Below are positions 23,345 to 34,703 of a stretch of 64,000 nucleotides of DNA, piece after piece. Every line of letters starts with the position of its first letter. Position 1 is the first letter of the stretch. Location of the stretch: NCBI GenBank assembly GCA_951812925.1, contig OX638369.1:59596228-59660227 (forward strand), in the 5' to 3' direction. Position numbers and translations under genes: made by a program. This DNA comes from Calliopum simillimum (Eukaryota > Arthropoda > Insecta > Diptera > Lauxaniidae). Under the pieces are notes generated by a model. It ran no database searches, had not been told where the DNA came from, and saw nothing but the letters and a program-made list of their open reading frames with translations.

Positions 23345-24598
23345 GAGTAGAACGGGGTAATGTCGTGCAGGGGGTAATGTCGTGCACTGGCTGTTTTGGC
23401 CCAAAGAATTGAATGATTTACCAACTGTTCGTAAGGTAGGGACCTGCTGACCTACTGAGCTTATGCATATAATACTAGCAATTTTCACCAGTTCGTCTCT
23501 ACAGAGTAACCTTTTTTTCAAAACGCACGCTTTCGGGACGATAAAAGTATTTTTTTAACGGGTCAGAAAAATAATTTTCCTTCCGGGAAAATATACCAGG
23601 TAAGTGTTTTCTGAAACAAAATATCCTGCTAAAGAAAAGAAGTATTTGGTTTTCGAAAAAAATTTTGGGCTTCACCGAGTTATCGAAGTTGACCTTTAAA
23701 ACGACCATTGGGGTAATGTCGTGCACATTCACTTACACAAACACAATTTCTCGCTACACAAATGTTGTTACACATGGATGTAACCAATGAAATTATCTTT
23801 CGATCGGATGCTTACTCGTTGCATTCGCTTGAGATGTACGGCTTTACGAGCATGTCAAAGTTGAGTGCACGACATTGCCCCGTTCTACTCTACACAACAT
23901 ATTATGTACTTCGCACTTGTACAATAATGAAAACATACATGATAATGCTAAATCTCCTCTAATAGAACCACTACCTATCATTTCTCACACATTTTGGTAC
24001 CTTTACTATATTCGGAAAATAATGCACGACATTACCCCACAAATTTTGAGGGGGGTAATGTCGTGGAAATTTTTTTTTTTCTTCACTTACACAAACACAA
24101 TTTCTCGCTACACAAATGTTGTTACACATGGATGTAACCAACGAAATTATCTATCGATCGGATGCTTACTCGTCGCATTCGCTTGAGATGTACGGCTTTA
24201 CGAGCATGTCAAAGCTGAGTGCACGACATTGCCCCGTTCTACTCTACACAACATATTATGTACTTCGCACTTGTACAATAATGAAAACATACATGATAAT
24301 GCTAAATCTCCTCTAATAGAACCACTACCTATCATTTCTCACACATTTTGGTACCTTTACTATACTCGGAAAACAATGCACGACATTACCCCACAAATTT
24401 TGAGGGGGGTAATGTCGTGGACATTTTTTTTTTTCTTCACTTACACAAACACAATTTCTCGCTACACAAATGTTGTTACACATGGATGTAACCAATGAAA
24501 TTATCTTTCGATCGGATGCTTACTCGTTGCATTCGCTTGAGATGTACGGCTTTACGAGCATGTCAAAGTTGAGTGCACGACATTGCCCCGTTCTACTC
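23345..24598. mobile_element. MITE with G-rich terminal repeats and amplified interior
   Basis: GAACGGGGTAATGTCGTGCA (23,350-23,369) and its complement (24,574-24,593, one mismatch) are the core of a 27-bp inverted repeat whose outer TA may be the target duplication. There is no transposase frame. The G-rich, iterated terminal design resembles the pogo-like elements at 41,294 and 55,416, but the sequence is different. Confidence 0.72.
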
Positions 24599-24600
24599 TA
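23728..24600. repeat. 354-bp tandem repeat, about 2.5 copies
   Basis: Units start at 23,728, 24,082 and 24,436 (TTCACTTACACAAACACAAT), exactly 354 bp apart. The last copy is cut off at the terminal repeat. The units differ by only a few substitutions. Each unit carries a full copy of the right terminal repeat (23,866, 24,220, 24,574) and an inverted GGGGGGTAATGTCGTGG. Confidence 0.97.
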
Positions 24601-25272
24601 ACTATTTACAATCGATATTAAGTTATCATTGTGAATCAAAATAAACAGCTTATACCTTCAAATATCGTCCCCTGAAATCCAAAGAGACGTAACAACATTC
24701 AGAATTTTTTCAAAGATGCTGCAACAAACGTCTTAAAACTCCAAATGTTTTCACAGTCTTGGCTATTATTACTTAATACCGATAATGTTTTAGGCAAAAT
24801 TAACAAAAACTGCCATTAAAATCTAAAATATTTAGAGTTTTTGATTTCAGCTGACGATATATATTTTTCCCAAGTAACCGAAAAAAAAGTAGTTCTTAAA
24901 TTATATCGATTTCTTTTTTTTCCAAAATATCGTAGCCTAAAAAATCTAAAAATAGCAAAAAACAACGGTTTTTCGTTATTTCAGAGAAAAATAAAGATTT
25001 TGATATAATTCAAAATGGGTTTCGAATGCAAAAACTAGCTCTTAAATTTCAAAAATACACCGAGAAAACAAAATGATTATATGCATCAAAATTTGGTAAT
25101 AATAAACAAATAATATAATTGATAAAGGCGAATCGAATATTTGATATTTGAGCAATTTTATTGGTTCAAGATCTTTATTACTATTAATCGTTCTATCAAT
25201 TTGGAACTAACATGGCAATATTTGCTAGGATCACGGCGACTTTATAAAATATAATATTTGTTATAAATGAAA
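24601..25272. other. non-coding, AT-rich
   Basis: Nothing recognised. Confidence 0.5.
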
Positions 25273-25876
25273 ACTAGTAAGGGTGTAACCTTAGGCCTGG
25301 CCAAACATTAAATACCCTACACTGCAGTATTTGGAAAATTTTGTTTATATGGGAGGTGCCACGCCCTCTTGTCTGAATTCATCGAGTTTTTGCTCAACGC
25401 TTGCATTTATAGTTCTTAGTTTCTAAGTAAAATTTGATTCGTTTATCTCAAACAAACGTTTTCAGTATAGCGTTTTGAAGCTTTTACTTATATGGGAGGT
25501 ATCATGCCCTCTTGTTCGAATTTCGCCCAATTTTTTCTAAGAGCTTGAGCTTACAATTCGTAGTATTTATGAGTATTTTAATTGCATTGTCGTGAAAAAT
25601 ACTCCTAAAGTAGCATTTTGAATAATTTTTTTGTATGGGCGGTAGGCGTGTTCGATGACCGATTTCGCTCATTTTCAATCTCACGAGCTAACTTTGACAA
25701 CGGAGGCAGTGTACCAAATTGCATTGAATTATCTTGCTCAGTTTTTCCATAAAATGTATTTTCACGCACACCCAGCCAGCCAGCCAGACAGACAGACATG
25801 GCTATATCGACTCAGGAAGTGCCACGCCTCCTTCTCTGCGCTACAAAATGAAGGACAAAGTTAATATACTTGGGTG
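25273..25876 (-). mobile_element. Helitron/Helentron-like element C
   Basis: The 3' end (ACTAGTAAGGGTGTAACC on the plus strand) at 25,273 is followed by the GGCCTGGCC hairpin, two minisatellite units, the TGGGCGGTAGGCGTG block and a short CAGC microsatellite. The 5' end is degraded at ATATACTTGGGTG. It has fewer internal units than A, B and E. Confidence 0.68.
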
Positions 25877-26037
25877 AAAAAAACTCTGCTCTGAAATTTG
25901 AATGCACTCACCAAGTTGCAAAAAAATTAAATAAATAAAAAAAAATTTATCGTCGATCGAACTCATTCCTCCAGGGCATTTGGTTCTTTGTTAACAGCAT
26001 GAATTCCTTAAACCTCTGGACGCAAGGACCGAATGTA

Positions 26038-26929
26038 TTGGGTGTACAACATAAAAACCGGAATTTTTTAGCGAAATTTGATGCTTTATTGTGGAAAAAT
26101 GTTACAATATATTTTATTCAAAGTATTGTCCATTGGAAGCTACAACATTTCCCCATCTTTCAGGCAATTTATGAATTCCATCCCAAAAAAATTGCGCCGG
26201 CTTGGCGGCCAAAAATGAATTGAGCCAATTTTTGATATCTTGAACTTAAGTGAAGCGTATTCCTGATAGGGCATTCTGCATCGATCGGAACAAATGGTAG
26301 TCTGATGGTGCAAGGTCTGGGCTATAAAGCGGGTGAGGCAAAATTACCCATCCGTTGTTTTCCGTTGTTTTCCAGGTAATTTTTGACTGGGGCAGCAATA
26401 TGTGGCCGAGCGTTGTCATGATGAAAAATTATTGCTTCGTGTCTGGTCGCATTTTCCGGGCGTTTTTCGATGATGGCACGCTTCAAACGTATTAATTGTG
26501 TTCGATAGAGGTCACCTGTGAGCATTACAGAGCATTACCTTGGCACCATGGATATTTGCCTTTGGCTGGGAAGGTCCTGGTTGTCCGGGCTTCATATATG
26601 AATGTTTGCGTTTCGGGTTGTCGTAATCGATCCATTTTTCATCCCCAGTCACGATCAGATGCAAAAATGACTTATGGCAGCAGTTTTCTTTGCAAAAAAA
26701 TTACCCAACAGAACCTCCCGCAAATGCTGTCTTTTTCTCGAATTTCGAAGTTATTCATCGTGAAAAATAATAATGATGCACAAAAGATAAAATTGTTTTG
26801 TTGACTGATTTTGACAGCTGTCAAATGTAGGTACCTTCAAAATGACGTATATATAAAGTTCGAGCTTTCACGATATTTGTTAGTACGGACATCCACCGTC
26901 AAATTCCGGTTTTTAAGTTGTACACCCAA
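26038..26929 (-). mobile_element. deleted mariner element, copy 2
   Basis: Terminal repeats TTGGGTGTACAACATAAAAA (26,038) and the partner ending TTGTACACCCAA (26,929), with TA duplications at 26,036-26,037 and 26,930-26,931. It lies in the opposite orientation to copy 1 at 8,608 and shares its internal deletions. The two ends match each other better than in copy 1. Confidence 0.92.
26114..26758 (-). pseudogene. mariner transposase relic, copy 2, all three catalytic Asp codons present
   Basis: On the minus strand the frame starts at 26,758 with MNNFE, jumps over the deleted DNA-binding region and reads GDEKW, then LTGDLYRTQLIRLKR and HHDNARPHIAAPVKNYLENN. The second catalytic Asp, replaced by Gly in copy 1, is intact. 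A 10-bp tandem duplication (CCGTTGTTTT twice, about 26,351-26,371) shifts the frame just before the third catalytic motif, whose YSPDLAPSDYH codons remain in another frame. The C terminus ends at 26,114. No functional enzyme is possible because the N-terminal region is missing. Confidence 0.9.
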
Positions 26930-26931
26930 TA

Positions 26932-27649
26932 TATTACTGAATCTTACAGCTTAACTGTCAGAACTATATAATAACTAAAGATGTTCTAAGTCAATATTAT
27001 TATTTATCGAAATTTGTTTATTATTAACAAATATTTTTAAGAATGTTCAATCAAATATAGTATATTTCTGTGAGGGAAACATACTCTTTTCTCAGTGTAG
27101 CTAAAAACGGTGTTTTTTGCATTTGTAGGTTAGGGTATTTAAAAGTTCTGGCGATTTTGGTGCCGGATTCGTATTCAGCATCAAAAAATACATTTAAAAT
27201 TACTATTTCTGTTTTTATTTTTTAAATATTTTTCGTTTCACATGAAAATTTAAGTACAATTTTTGAAATGATATTTTTGAAAAAATTATTTCAATTTTTG
27301 TTTCCACAGTATTCAGAAAACGCAAAAGAAAAAATATCTACAAGAATTTCAACTGAGCACGCACGTTTGGTTCGAACGCGCCATTCCACCGCCGCACAAT
27401 GGGAGATTGTGGCCATAAATAGGTAAAATTTGAAAGTGCTATGGATTAAAAAAATTTTTACGCCAATCGTCAGATAATACTTAGGGACGGAAAAAAAAAC
27501 TATAAATGTTTAAAATTTTGTTTTGGCTTAGCAACACAGTGAGCCCAAAGTTGGACTTTAAACAGAAAAAATGCTCTACAGAACTTTTAAAATTAGGAAC
27601 TGCTGGATAAACGCTCTAGTTAATTTGTTTTAAGCCCGATCCACTAATG
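26932..27649. other. non-coding
   Basis: AT-rich, no gene. A short GC-richer patch lies at 27,355-27,420. Confidence 0.5.
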
Positions 27650-28285
27650 TAGCATATCGTTAGAAAGTACATTGTTCCTACTTTGTTAAAAATATTTTTA
27701 TTTTTTTTTTGCCGATTTTATGTGAGTTATAGTGGTTTTTCAAATATTTAAAAAAAAATGGTAAAAATCGAAAAATTGCAAAACTTTGACATTAAAAAAA
27801 AAAAACACATTTTCTGATTTTCATTATTTTTCAATATAATATGTGGCCAAGTATGCTTAATCGATATGCAAAGTCCCTACTGCCTTTTTTGAGAACTTTT
27901 TTTTTTTATAAACTTTTTCATATTGTGGTTTTTGACGTGACAAAATAAGTTGACTTTTTTGGAACGCTATTTTTAATTCGTTTGCATCGAAATATATCAA
28001 GATAGCATTTTGTCAAAAAGTACAAGCATTTAGCTTTTAAAAAAATATTTGTTTGAGTTTTTATGTATGATAGGTGAATTATGGTGATTTTTCGAAAATT
28101 TAAGCTCAAAAAGCCAAAATCGATAAATTGTACAAACTTTGACATTAAAAAAAAAAAACACATTTTCTGATTTTCATTATTTTCCAATATAATATGTGGC
28201 CAAGTATGCTTAATCGATATGCAAAGTCCCAACTGCCTTTTTTGAGAACTTTTTTTTCTATGAATTTTTTCCTGTAGCAGTTTTT
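27650..28285. repeat. 353-bp tandem direct duplication
   Basis: The segment CACATTTTCTGATTTTCATT ... GGCCAAGTATGCTTAATCG at 27,806 recurs at 28,159, a period of 353 bp. The core of about 130 bp is almost identical. The outer parts of the two units are only loosely similar, so the core is either younger or conserved. Confidence 0.88.
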
Positions 28286-28477
28286 GAGAAAAAAAATATT
28301 TTTATTTCTTTACATTCTGCAACGTTTTACAATATATTTATCAATTTTAAGCTTAAAGTCTTCTTAAATTCCAAAAAAAAAATTTTTTGAGAGAAGAGTG
28401 ACAGGTAACGGTATATTTCCTCCTTTAAATCCCCCTTGGGACTCACCCTTTCTTAAAATAAGCCAAGAGCATATTGA

Positions 28478-28768
28478 AGGCTATACAAAAAACATTATAA
28501 TTGGTATAATATCATACAAGCACTTCAAATACCAATTGGTAGTCTTTCCGAAGAAGCTCAGGAAGCATCAAACAAAGTTTTTAAAAGCGCTAGGTTACAC
28601 AACAGCAGATTGTGCTCTAGAATAGCAAACAACGAAGACGTTTTGCATTACATGCTGATCTCTTCTGATCCGATTATTAGCCAAATCCGAGTAAAACGTG
28701 ATAAAAAATATAAAGAGTTATCACCAGAAGCTCAAGAGGTGTTGCAATTAAATGAAAAAACTAATTAA
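28478..28768 (+). pseudogene. C-terminal fragment of an unidentified conserved protein, probably element-derived
   Basis: An open frame from 28,478 to the stop at 28,766 reads about 96 residues, including IPIGSLSEEAQEASNKVFKS, LHNSRLCSRIANNEDVLHYM, SSDPIISQIRVKRDKK and LSPEAQEVLQL. The composition (charged, no low-complexity run) and the EEAQEASNK and SSDPIIS segments look like the end of a real protein. I recall similar C-terminal segments in repetitive arthropod proteins but cannot name a family. There is no start or upstream domain in frame: stops at 28,454 and 28,475 precede it, so it is a truncated relic. A minisatellite follows directly. Confidence 0.55.
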
Positions 28769-28784
28769 AATAAATTAATTTTTT

Positions 28785-29060
28785 GGTAGGCGTGGCACTG
28801 CCCATTTTTCTAGTGCGGATTATTTGTTCTGATGGTCTTTTCATATATACCAAATAATATCTATCTTCGTCAAATATTTTCAGAAATATGATGAGTTTTT
28901 TTTTTTGAAGGCGTGGCACCGCCCATTTGTCCTAGGAACATTATTTGTCCTGATGATTTTTAAACATTTACCAAATCTCATTTATCTGCGTCAAAGAGTT
29001 TCGGTGAAATGATAAGTCAATTTTTTGGGGGGCGTGGTACCGCCCACTTTTTTAGTATAT
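28785..29060. repeat. about 123-bp minisatellite, three copies
   Basis: GGCGTGGCACTGCCCA (28,789), GGCGTGGCACCGCCCA (28,911) and GGCGTGGTACCGCCCA (29,033) mark three diverged units, each followed by a TTATTTGT, TGATG and ATATGATGAGT-like order. Confidence 0.8.
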
Positions 29061-31453
29061 AGCTTAGCCTTTTTTTGTACTAGCATAATGTAAAAGCTTT
29101 TTTAAAATCGGATACTTAATTTCCGAGTTAATAAGGGACAAATACACAAACAAACAAAATCTATTTTTTATAAAGTAGATTTTCGTTTATTCCTCATATC
29201 TTGAAAACTATAAAAGATAGCGCAAAATTTTTAACATTTTTGAAATAAGCGGGGTCAAGTTATAGAAAATTGATACCCATTTTGAAAAAAAAATCGGACC
29301 ACGCCCCAACTTTGTATGGGAGGTAGGCGTGTCCGTCGGCGGATTTTGTTCATATTCACAGATTTTTATTATTTTAATGTGAAAAACATCTGTACCAAAT
29401 CTCAATAGCCTAGCTCTATTATTACTATATATGACCGCCGTTCCATACAAACCCTCCCATTGTGCGCCGTGTAGTACTCTAGATATCCTTAAAAGTGAAA
29501 AAATCAATATCGTCAATGACATCGGATAGCCATAATCTTTCTCATTAAACTTAGCCATTCAACTTTTTTAATTGGACTATTACTTTCCGAGTTATCATCC
29601 ATTGAAGTAAAGATACGAGGAGCGTCTAAGCTCCATGCAAATTTAATTTAATCCTTTGTATGATATGTAGTTTACTCTTTTTAGTTTTGATTCCCTTTAG
29701 TATCGATTTTAAACTTTTTTGGTATTAAAGTCGGTTTTTTTTTCTTCAAAAAAGTTTGAAATTTATTCCAAAAAAGTATGAACTTTATTTCAAAAAAGTA
29801 TAAAAATTAATAATTTCATAATAATTTTGGCGTTGTTCCATATAAATACTTTTGGGTTATAAAATTAAGCTAAAATTTTTACACGAAAAGCAATCATCCA
29901 ATTGGAAAAATTTAAGGGTAAGTTTTAATGAGGAAGATTATGGCCATGATAGCAACTTTTGCAGTTTGAAGCAAAAGATATGTTGAGAACTAGAGTCAAT
30001 TTAATCAAATAAATCATACCACAGGTTCTAAAAAACCTAAATGAATCTACCAAAATATGATAGAAAATGTAAAATGGCTGAAGACCCAAATTTTATACAA
30101 TCGATCAAAGTCAATAGTTTAGATTTTAATATTTTTCATAATTTTCAACAATTATTGAACATTTTCAACCTTTTCCGACCTTTTTAGCATTTTGCAGTAC
30201 TTTTTTAATATTATTCTATATTTTTCTATTTTATATTTGTAAAGATTTTTGGGCTTTTTTTGACATTCTAAAAATGTGTCAGCATTATTCGATTTGGATA
30301 ATGTTTCCAAGCATTTTTGAAATTTTCAATGCTTTCTACTTAGATATTATTCTAAATCATATATGACGTCCCGAAACAAGCACAATAATATTGCACTTAA
30401 GACTTATTTTGCAAATTATACATTACAATTGTTGTAGACTTATCATGAATCTGTATTTGTTGCATTCTGCAATGTCTGCCAATTTTTCTCACATATTTTT
30501 GATGTTGTTAGTTTGAACAAGTACTCACACGGCGAACAACAATTAGGTAAAAAGTATTTCTCATCAACATCTCTAACCTTGAAATGTTATCGCACTTATC
30601 GGCCATTTGAAATTAATCTAAATATTTGCACTATATACATACTTACTGCATACAGAGAGAGGTGGTACATATTTGTATAGAACGCGTACATTTTGTTTTG
30701 CTATTCCACTTTTTTGGGTTAATTCTCGTCATTTCCTTTTGAAAAAATGTTCCTCTCGCAAACGTTACGTCAATGAAAATGACAGACAGAATGTAGTTGC
30801 TTGTCAGTTGTGAATTAAGAAATTAAATTTTATTTTACATTTCATTGGTATCGTTTTTGTTTAAAAATGAGCACGTACTTTGGTAAAAATTGTAAGATTT
30901 GTTTTGTTTTGGATTTAATATACTTTATACCCCTGTATGGCTTACGAAATTTTACCTTAGAGACTTTACAGAAGATTTTTTTGACGCTTTCATCCTTACC
31001 ATTTTTGGACACTTTTCCTTTACCGAATTTTGTTTGCTTTCAAGCAATATTTCGAACATCTTGCAAATGTGTTATTCCTAAGATGATTGCTAACGCCATT
31101 TTTGGTATAACGCAATAATGAAATAAACCTAACAATTTGAGATTTTTTCAGTATTTTATATTGAGCGACAGCCTCTTGAATATTTTCAATATTTTCTGGT
31201 GCATTTTTTGCTAACGGAGTGTTGGAATCGGCGTTTCCATATAAAGAGTGCATTTTGAAGATAGTACTTTTCGGCGGATAAATTTCTTGCCTTATTTACG
31301 ATCACACAGCTGGAAAAAATTGGGGTTTTAAACCTTAGGGTTAGGCGATAGACGGACTTGAGTATGAAATATATGAGAACCACAGTATGAGCTCATAAAT
31401 ACTATGGTATTTATGTTCGCCGCCTATCCACCAATTTTCATCAAAATAGCTCC
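29061..31453. other. non-coding; one Helentron-related patch
   Basis: About 29,285-29,400 (TGTATGGGAGGTAGGCGTGT and following) resembles the block near the 5' side of the Helentron-like elements, so it is probably a fragment. The rest is AT-rich with no supported gene. The 83-residue frame at 30,867 is not supported. Confidence 0.45.
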
Positions 31454-31525
31454 TACAGTTTGTGATGTATGTATGTATTCTCCTTTAACTCCTAGGAGGA
31501 GCATAGGGTTAATTACAGTTTGTGA
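31454..31525 (-). repeat. short dispersed repeat flanked by a 12-bp target duplication
   Basis: The 43-bp repeat seen at 2,806 occurs here at 31,466-31,508. The surrounding TACAGTTTGTGA is present on both sides (31,454-31,465 and 31,514-31,525). Such a 12-bp duplication around a tailed fragment is what a 5'-truncated non-LTR retroposition event leaves. Confidence 0.72.
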
Positions 31526-31657
31526 GATATGTACTAAAATCTCAAATCATGAAATCATTAAATCTATGTTTTGCATTAAAAAACTCCTTTTTCCAATGGG
31601 TTATAACTCCAACCGACAAATGGTATGAGTGTTGTTTGTTGAGTATAATTTTAACTA

Positions 31658-31830
31658 GGGTAAACGCGGGAGATATGGCACCCCTAGGTGATATGGCACC
31701 CCTAGGTGATATGGCACCCCTAGGTGATATGGCACCCCTGGGTGCCACCCATATCAATTTCAATACTTGCAGCTTTCTTAGCATTCAAATGTGGACACAG
31801 TTTAAATCTAAAAGGAAAATTGCAAAACCA
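31658..31830 (+). mobile_element. pogo-like terminal fragment with 18-bp iterons
   Basis: It begins GGGTAAACGCGGGAGATATG after a TA and continues with four copies of GATATGGCACCCCTAGGT (18 bp). The terminal and subterminal parts match the left end of the element at 55,416 (GGGTAAACCCGGGAGAAGTG, then TTGCAG, AGCATTCA and ATGGACTCAG words). No partner end was found, so the element is truncated. Confidence 0.7.
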
Positions 31831-32959
31831 AGAAAAATCTCTTTGATGCTTTGAAAGTAGCCTTGGGAAGGGATATCGCAGGACATCATTAATAATATAA
31901 CGTCCTATATGCTTTAAAGATGTGCTAATGTTACCCAGTAAAAAGGGTTTTCAACTAAATATTGATTTTAATAGTTTTTATTAAATGTTAAAAAGGCGGT
32001 GCTTCAGTTTTGTCTGATGAATTTTCTAAATTGTAATGTTATTCTTCTGACGTACGCTCTACATGGCATGGTTGCGTTCAAGAAACAACAATATTTTAGA
32101 GTGGCTTTCATAGTCTATGGATCAAAAACATATAGACAAGATCTGAGGCATCATTGCTCGTGAAATATATAACGTAAACATGCAATATCAAACCAATGCG
32201 AAACTTTGTTACATAAATATTTTAAAAATATCAACTGGTACCTACTATAAGATATCTTGATGTATATGATTTTCGTTGTGACTCACTGTACTTGTCCCAC
32301 TAAACTAAGCAAAGAAACAAACAGCAAAGCATTTTTGAAATAATAACATAATTGCTGGTAATGCGATATAAATCGTTACAATTATTGCAATAGCTGTCTG
32401 GAATGATCAAATAATTATTTGTTCAATTGAAATTGTGTGGTTTTTTTTCGGATTCAAGTCGTCTACGTAGAACATGCACAATTGATTGACAAGCTGAAAT
32501 GCTAAAAACTTGGAAGTAACAATAATTACTACACATATACTTTAATATAGCAGATAAATAGGTTCGAGCAAATTGCACCTCAAATGATTTCAGTAAAAAA
32601 AAAAATGTATAAAACGAATAAAATTGAAAAAAAATTTTTTTTTTTCTGTATTTTGCTATTGATCTTCAAGAATACTTGAGCAAATTAAATAAATAAACAC
32701 TTCACAATTACAAAAACAACAATAGAAGAAACAACACCAACTGATAGTTCTTACAACAATTACAAACATAGATACAGTAGAAATTAAACTGTACTGTAAC
32801 AATAAAAATTGACTGTTAAAACGTATCATTTACTTGATGATATCTACACTGAACAATTTTAATGATCAAATTCGAGATCATAGGGTTTAGAGTACACAGA
32901 ATACTGCGACTATTATACAATGAAAGATTTTAACTTTCTATATAAGACCGAAACCATAG
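31831..32959. other. non-coding, AT-rich
   Basis: Nothing recognised beyond A/T runs. Confidence 0.5.
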
Positions 32960-33170
32960 CAATCTTTGTTTTGGTATTGGCCTTTGAGTCTTAGTCTTAA
33001 TCTTGGGTTTGGTTTTGAACCGGCTGTTGGTCTTGGTTTTGACCATGGTCCCCGTCTTGGTTTTGGTCTTGGTTTTGATCTTAGTCTTGGTTTTGACCTT
33101 AGTCATGGTCTTGATATTGGTTTTGGCCTTAGTCTTCGTCTTGATCTTCGAAATGGGTCCTTTGGTCTTT
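32960..33170. repeat. cryptic TTGGTCTTG simple sequence
   Basis: A 200-bp lead-in to the satellite, made of TTGGTCTTGGTTTTGA-like words, probably the degenerate ancestor or margin of the heptamer array. Its open reading frames are artefacts of the composition. Confidence 0.8.
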
Positions 33171-33785
33171 GGTCTATGGTCTATGGTCTATGGTCTATGG
33201 TCTATGGTCTATGGTCTATGGTCTATGGTCTATGGTCTATGGTCTATGGTCTATGGTCTATGGTCTATGGTCTATGGTCTATGGTCTATGGTCTATGGTC
33301 TATGGTCTATGGTCTATGGTCTATGGTCTATGGTCTATGGTCTATGGTCTATGGTCTATGGTCTATGGTCTATGGTCTATGGTCTATGGTCTTTGGTCTA
33401 TGGTCTATGGTCTATGGTCTATGGTCTATGGTCTATGGTCTATGGTCTATGGTCTATGGTCTATGGTCTATGGTCTATGGTCTATGGTCTATGGTCTATG
33501 GTCTATGGTCTATGGTCTATGGTCTATGGTCTATGGTCTATGGTTTATGGTCTATGGTCTATGGTCTATGGTCTATGGTCTATGGTCTATGGTCTATGGT
33601 CTATGGTCTATGGTCTATGGTCTATGGTCTATGGTCTATGGTCTATGGTCTATGGTCTATGGTCTATGGTCTATGGTCTATGGTCTATGGTCTATGGTCT
33701 ATGGTCTATGGTCTATGGTCTATGGTCTATGGTCTATGGTCTATGGTCTATGGTCTATGGTCTATGGTCTTTGGTCTATGGTCTA
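33171..33785. repeat. (TATGGTC)n satellite array 1, about 88 copies
   Basis: A near-perfect 7-bp tandem repeat over about 615 bp, with isolated variants (CTTTGGTC near 33,391, TTTATGG near 33,545). Because 7 is not a multiple of 3 and no frame creates a stop on the plus strand, all three plus frames translate to the same heptapeptide, YGLWSMV repeated. The long open frames here are therefore artefacts. Confidence 0.98.
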
Positions 33786-34092
33786 TGATCTATGGTCTTT
33801 GGTCTATGGTCTAGGAAAATTGGTCTATGGTCTAGGAAAATTGGTCTATGGTCTAGGAAAATTGGTCATTGGTCTTTGAGCCTTGGTTTTGGTCTTGATA
33901 TTGGTCTTTGTCTTGGTTTTGGTCTCTATATTGGTTTTGGTCTCTATATTGGTCTTGGTCTCGATATTGGTCTTCGTCTTGGTTTTGACTTTAATCTTGA
34001 TCTTGTTCTTGGTCTCGAGCTTGATTTTGAGTCTTGACCATAGAAGTAAAAAACAGTTGAGTGTGAAAAATATCCGAAAAAGATTTTAGCTT
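33786..34092. repeat. satellite tail block 1, with 21-bp higher-order units
   Basis: Three copies of GGTCTATGGTCTAGGAAAATT (three heptamers with the last one changed) are followed by 215 bp of TTGGTCT-rich unique sequence ending TTTTAGCTTC. The block recurs at 34,382-34,703. Confidence 0.93.
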
Positions 34093-34381
34093 CTATGGTC
34101 TATGGTCTATGGTCTATGGTCTATGGTCTATGGTCTATGGTCTATGGTCTATGGTCTATGGTCTATGGTCTATGGTCTATGGTCTATGGTCTATGGTCTA
34201 TGGTCTATGGTCTATGGTCTATGGTCTATGGTCTATGGTCTATGGTCTATGGTCTATGGTCTATGGTCTATGGTCTATGGTCTATGGTCTATGGTCTATG
34301 GTCTATGGTCTATGGTCTATGGTCTATGGTCTATGGTCTATGGTCTATGGTCTATGGTCTTTGGTCTATGGTCTATGATCT
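34093..34381. repeat. (TATGGTC)n satellite array 2, about 38 copies
   Basis: Same heptamer as array 1, ending with the same TTTGGTCTATGGTCTATGAT variant. Confidence 0.97.
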
Positions 34382-34703
34382 ATGGTCTTTGGTCTATGGT
34401 CTAGGAAAATTGGTCTATGGTCTAGGAAAATTGGTCTATGGTCTAGGAAAATTGGTCTATGGTCTAGGAAAATTGGTCATTGGTCTTTGAGCCTTGGTTT
34501 TGGTCTTGATATTGGTCTTTGTATTGGTTTTGGTCTCTATATTGGTTTTGGTCTCTATATTGGTCTTGGTCTCGATATTGGTCTTCGTCTTGGTTTTGAC
34601 TTTAATCTTGATCTTGTTCTTGGTCTCGAGCTTGATTTTGAGTCTTGACCATAGAAGTAAAAAACAGTTGAGTGTGAAAAATATCCGAAAAAGATTTTAG
34701 CTT
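34382..34703. repeat. satellite tail block 2
   Basis: Offset by 611 bp from tail block 1, with one base changed over the 215-bp unique part. It has four rather than three 21-bp GAAAATT units. Confidence 0.93.

Noticed and set aside
23762..24498. Repeated open frames of 66 and 103 residues
   Set aside because: Copies of the same frame in the 354-bp tandem units; no protein similarity recognised.
33003..34490. Long open frames of up to 282 residues with MVYGLWS repeats
   Set aside because: They are produced by the 7-bp satellite, which is open in all three plus frames; no protein signal beyond the repeat.
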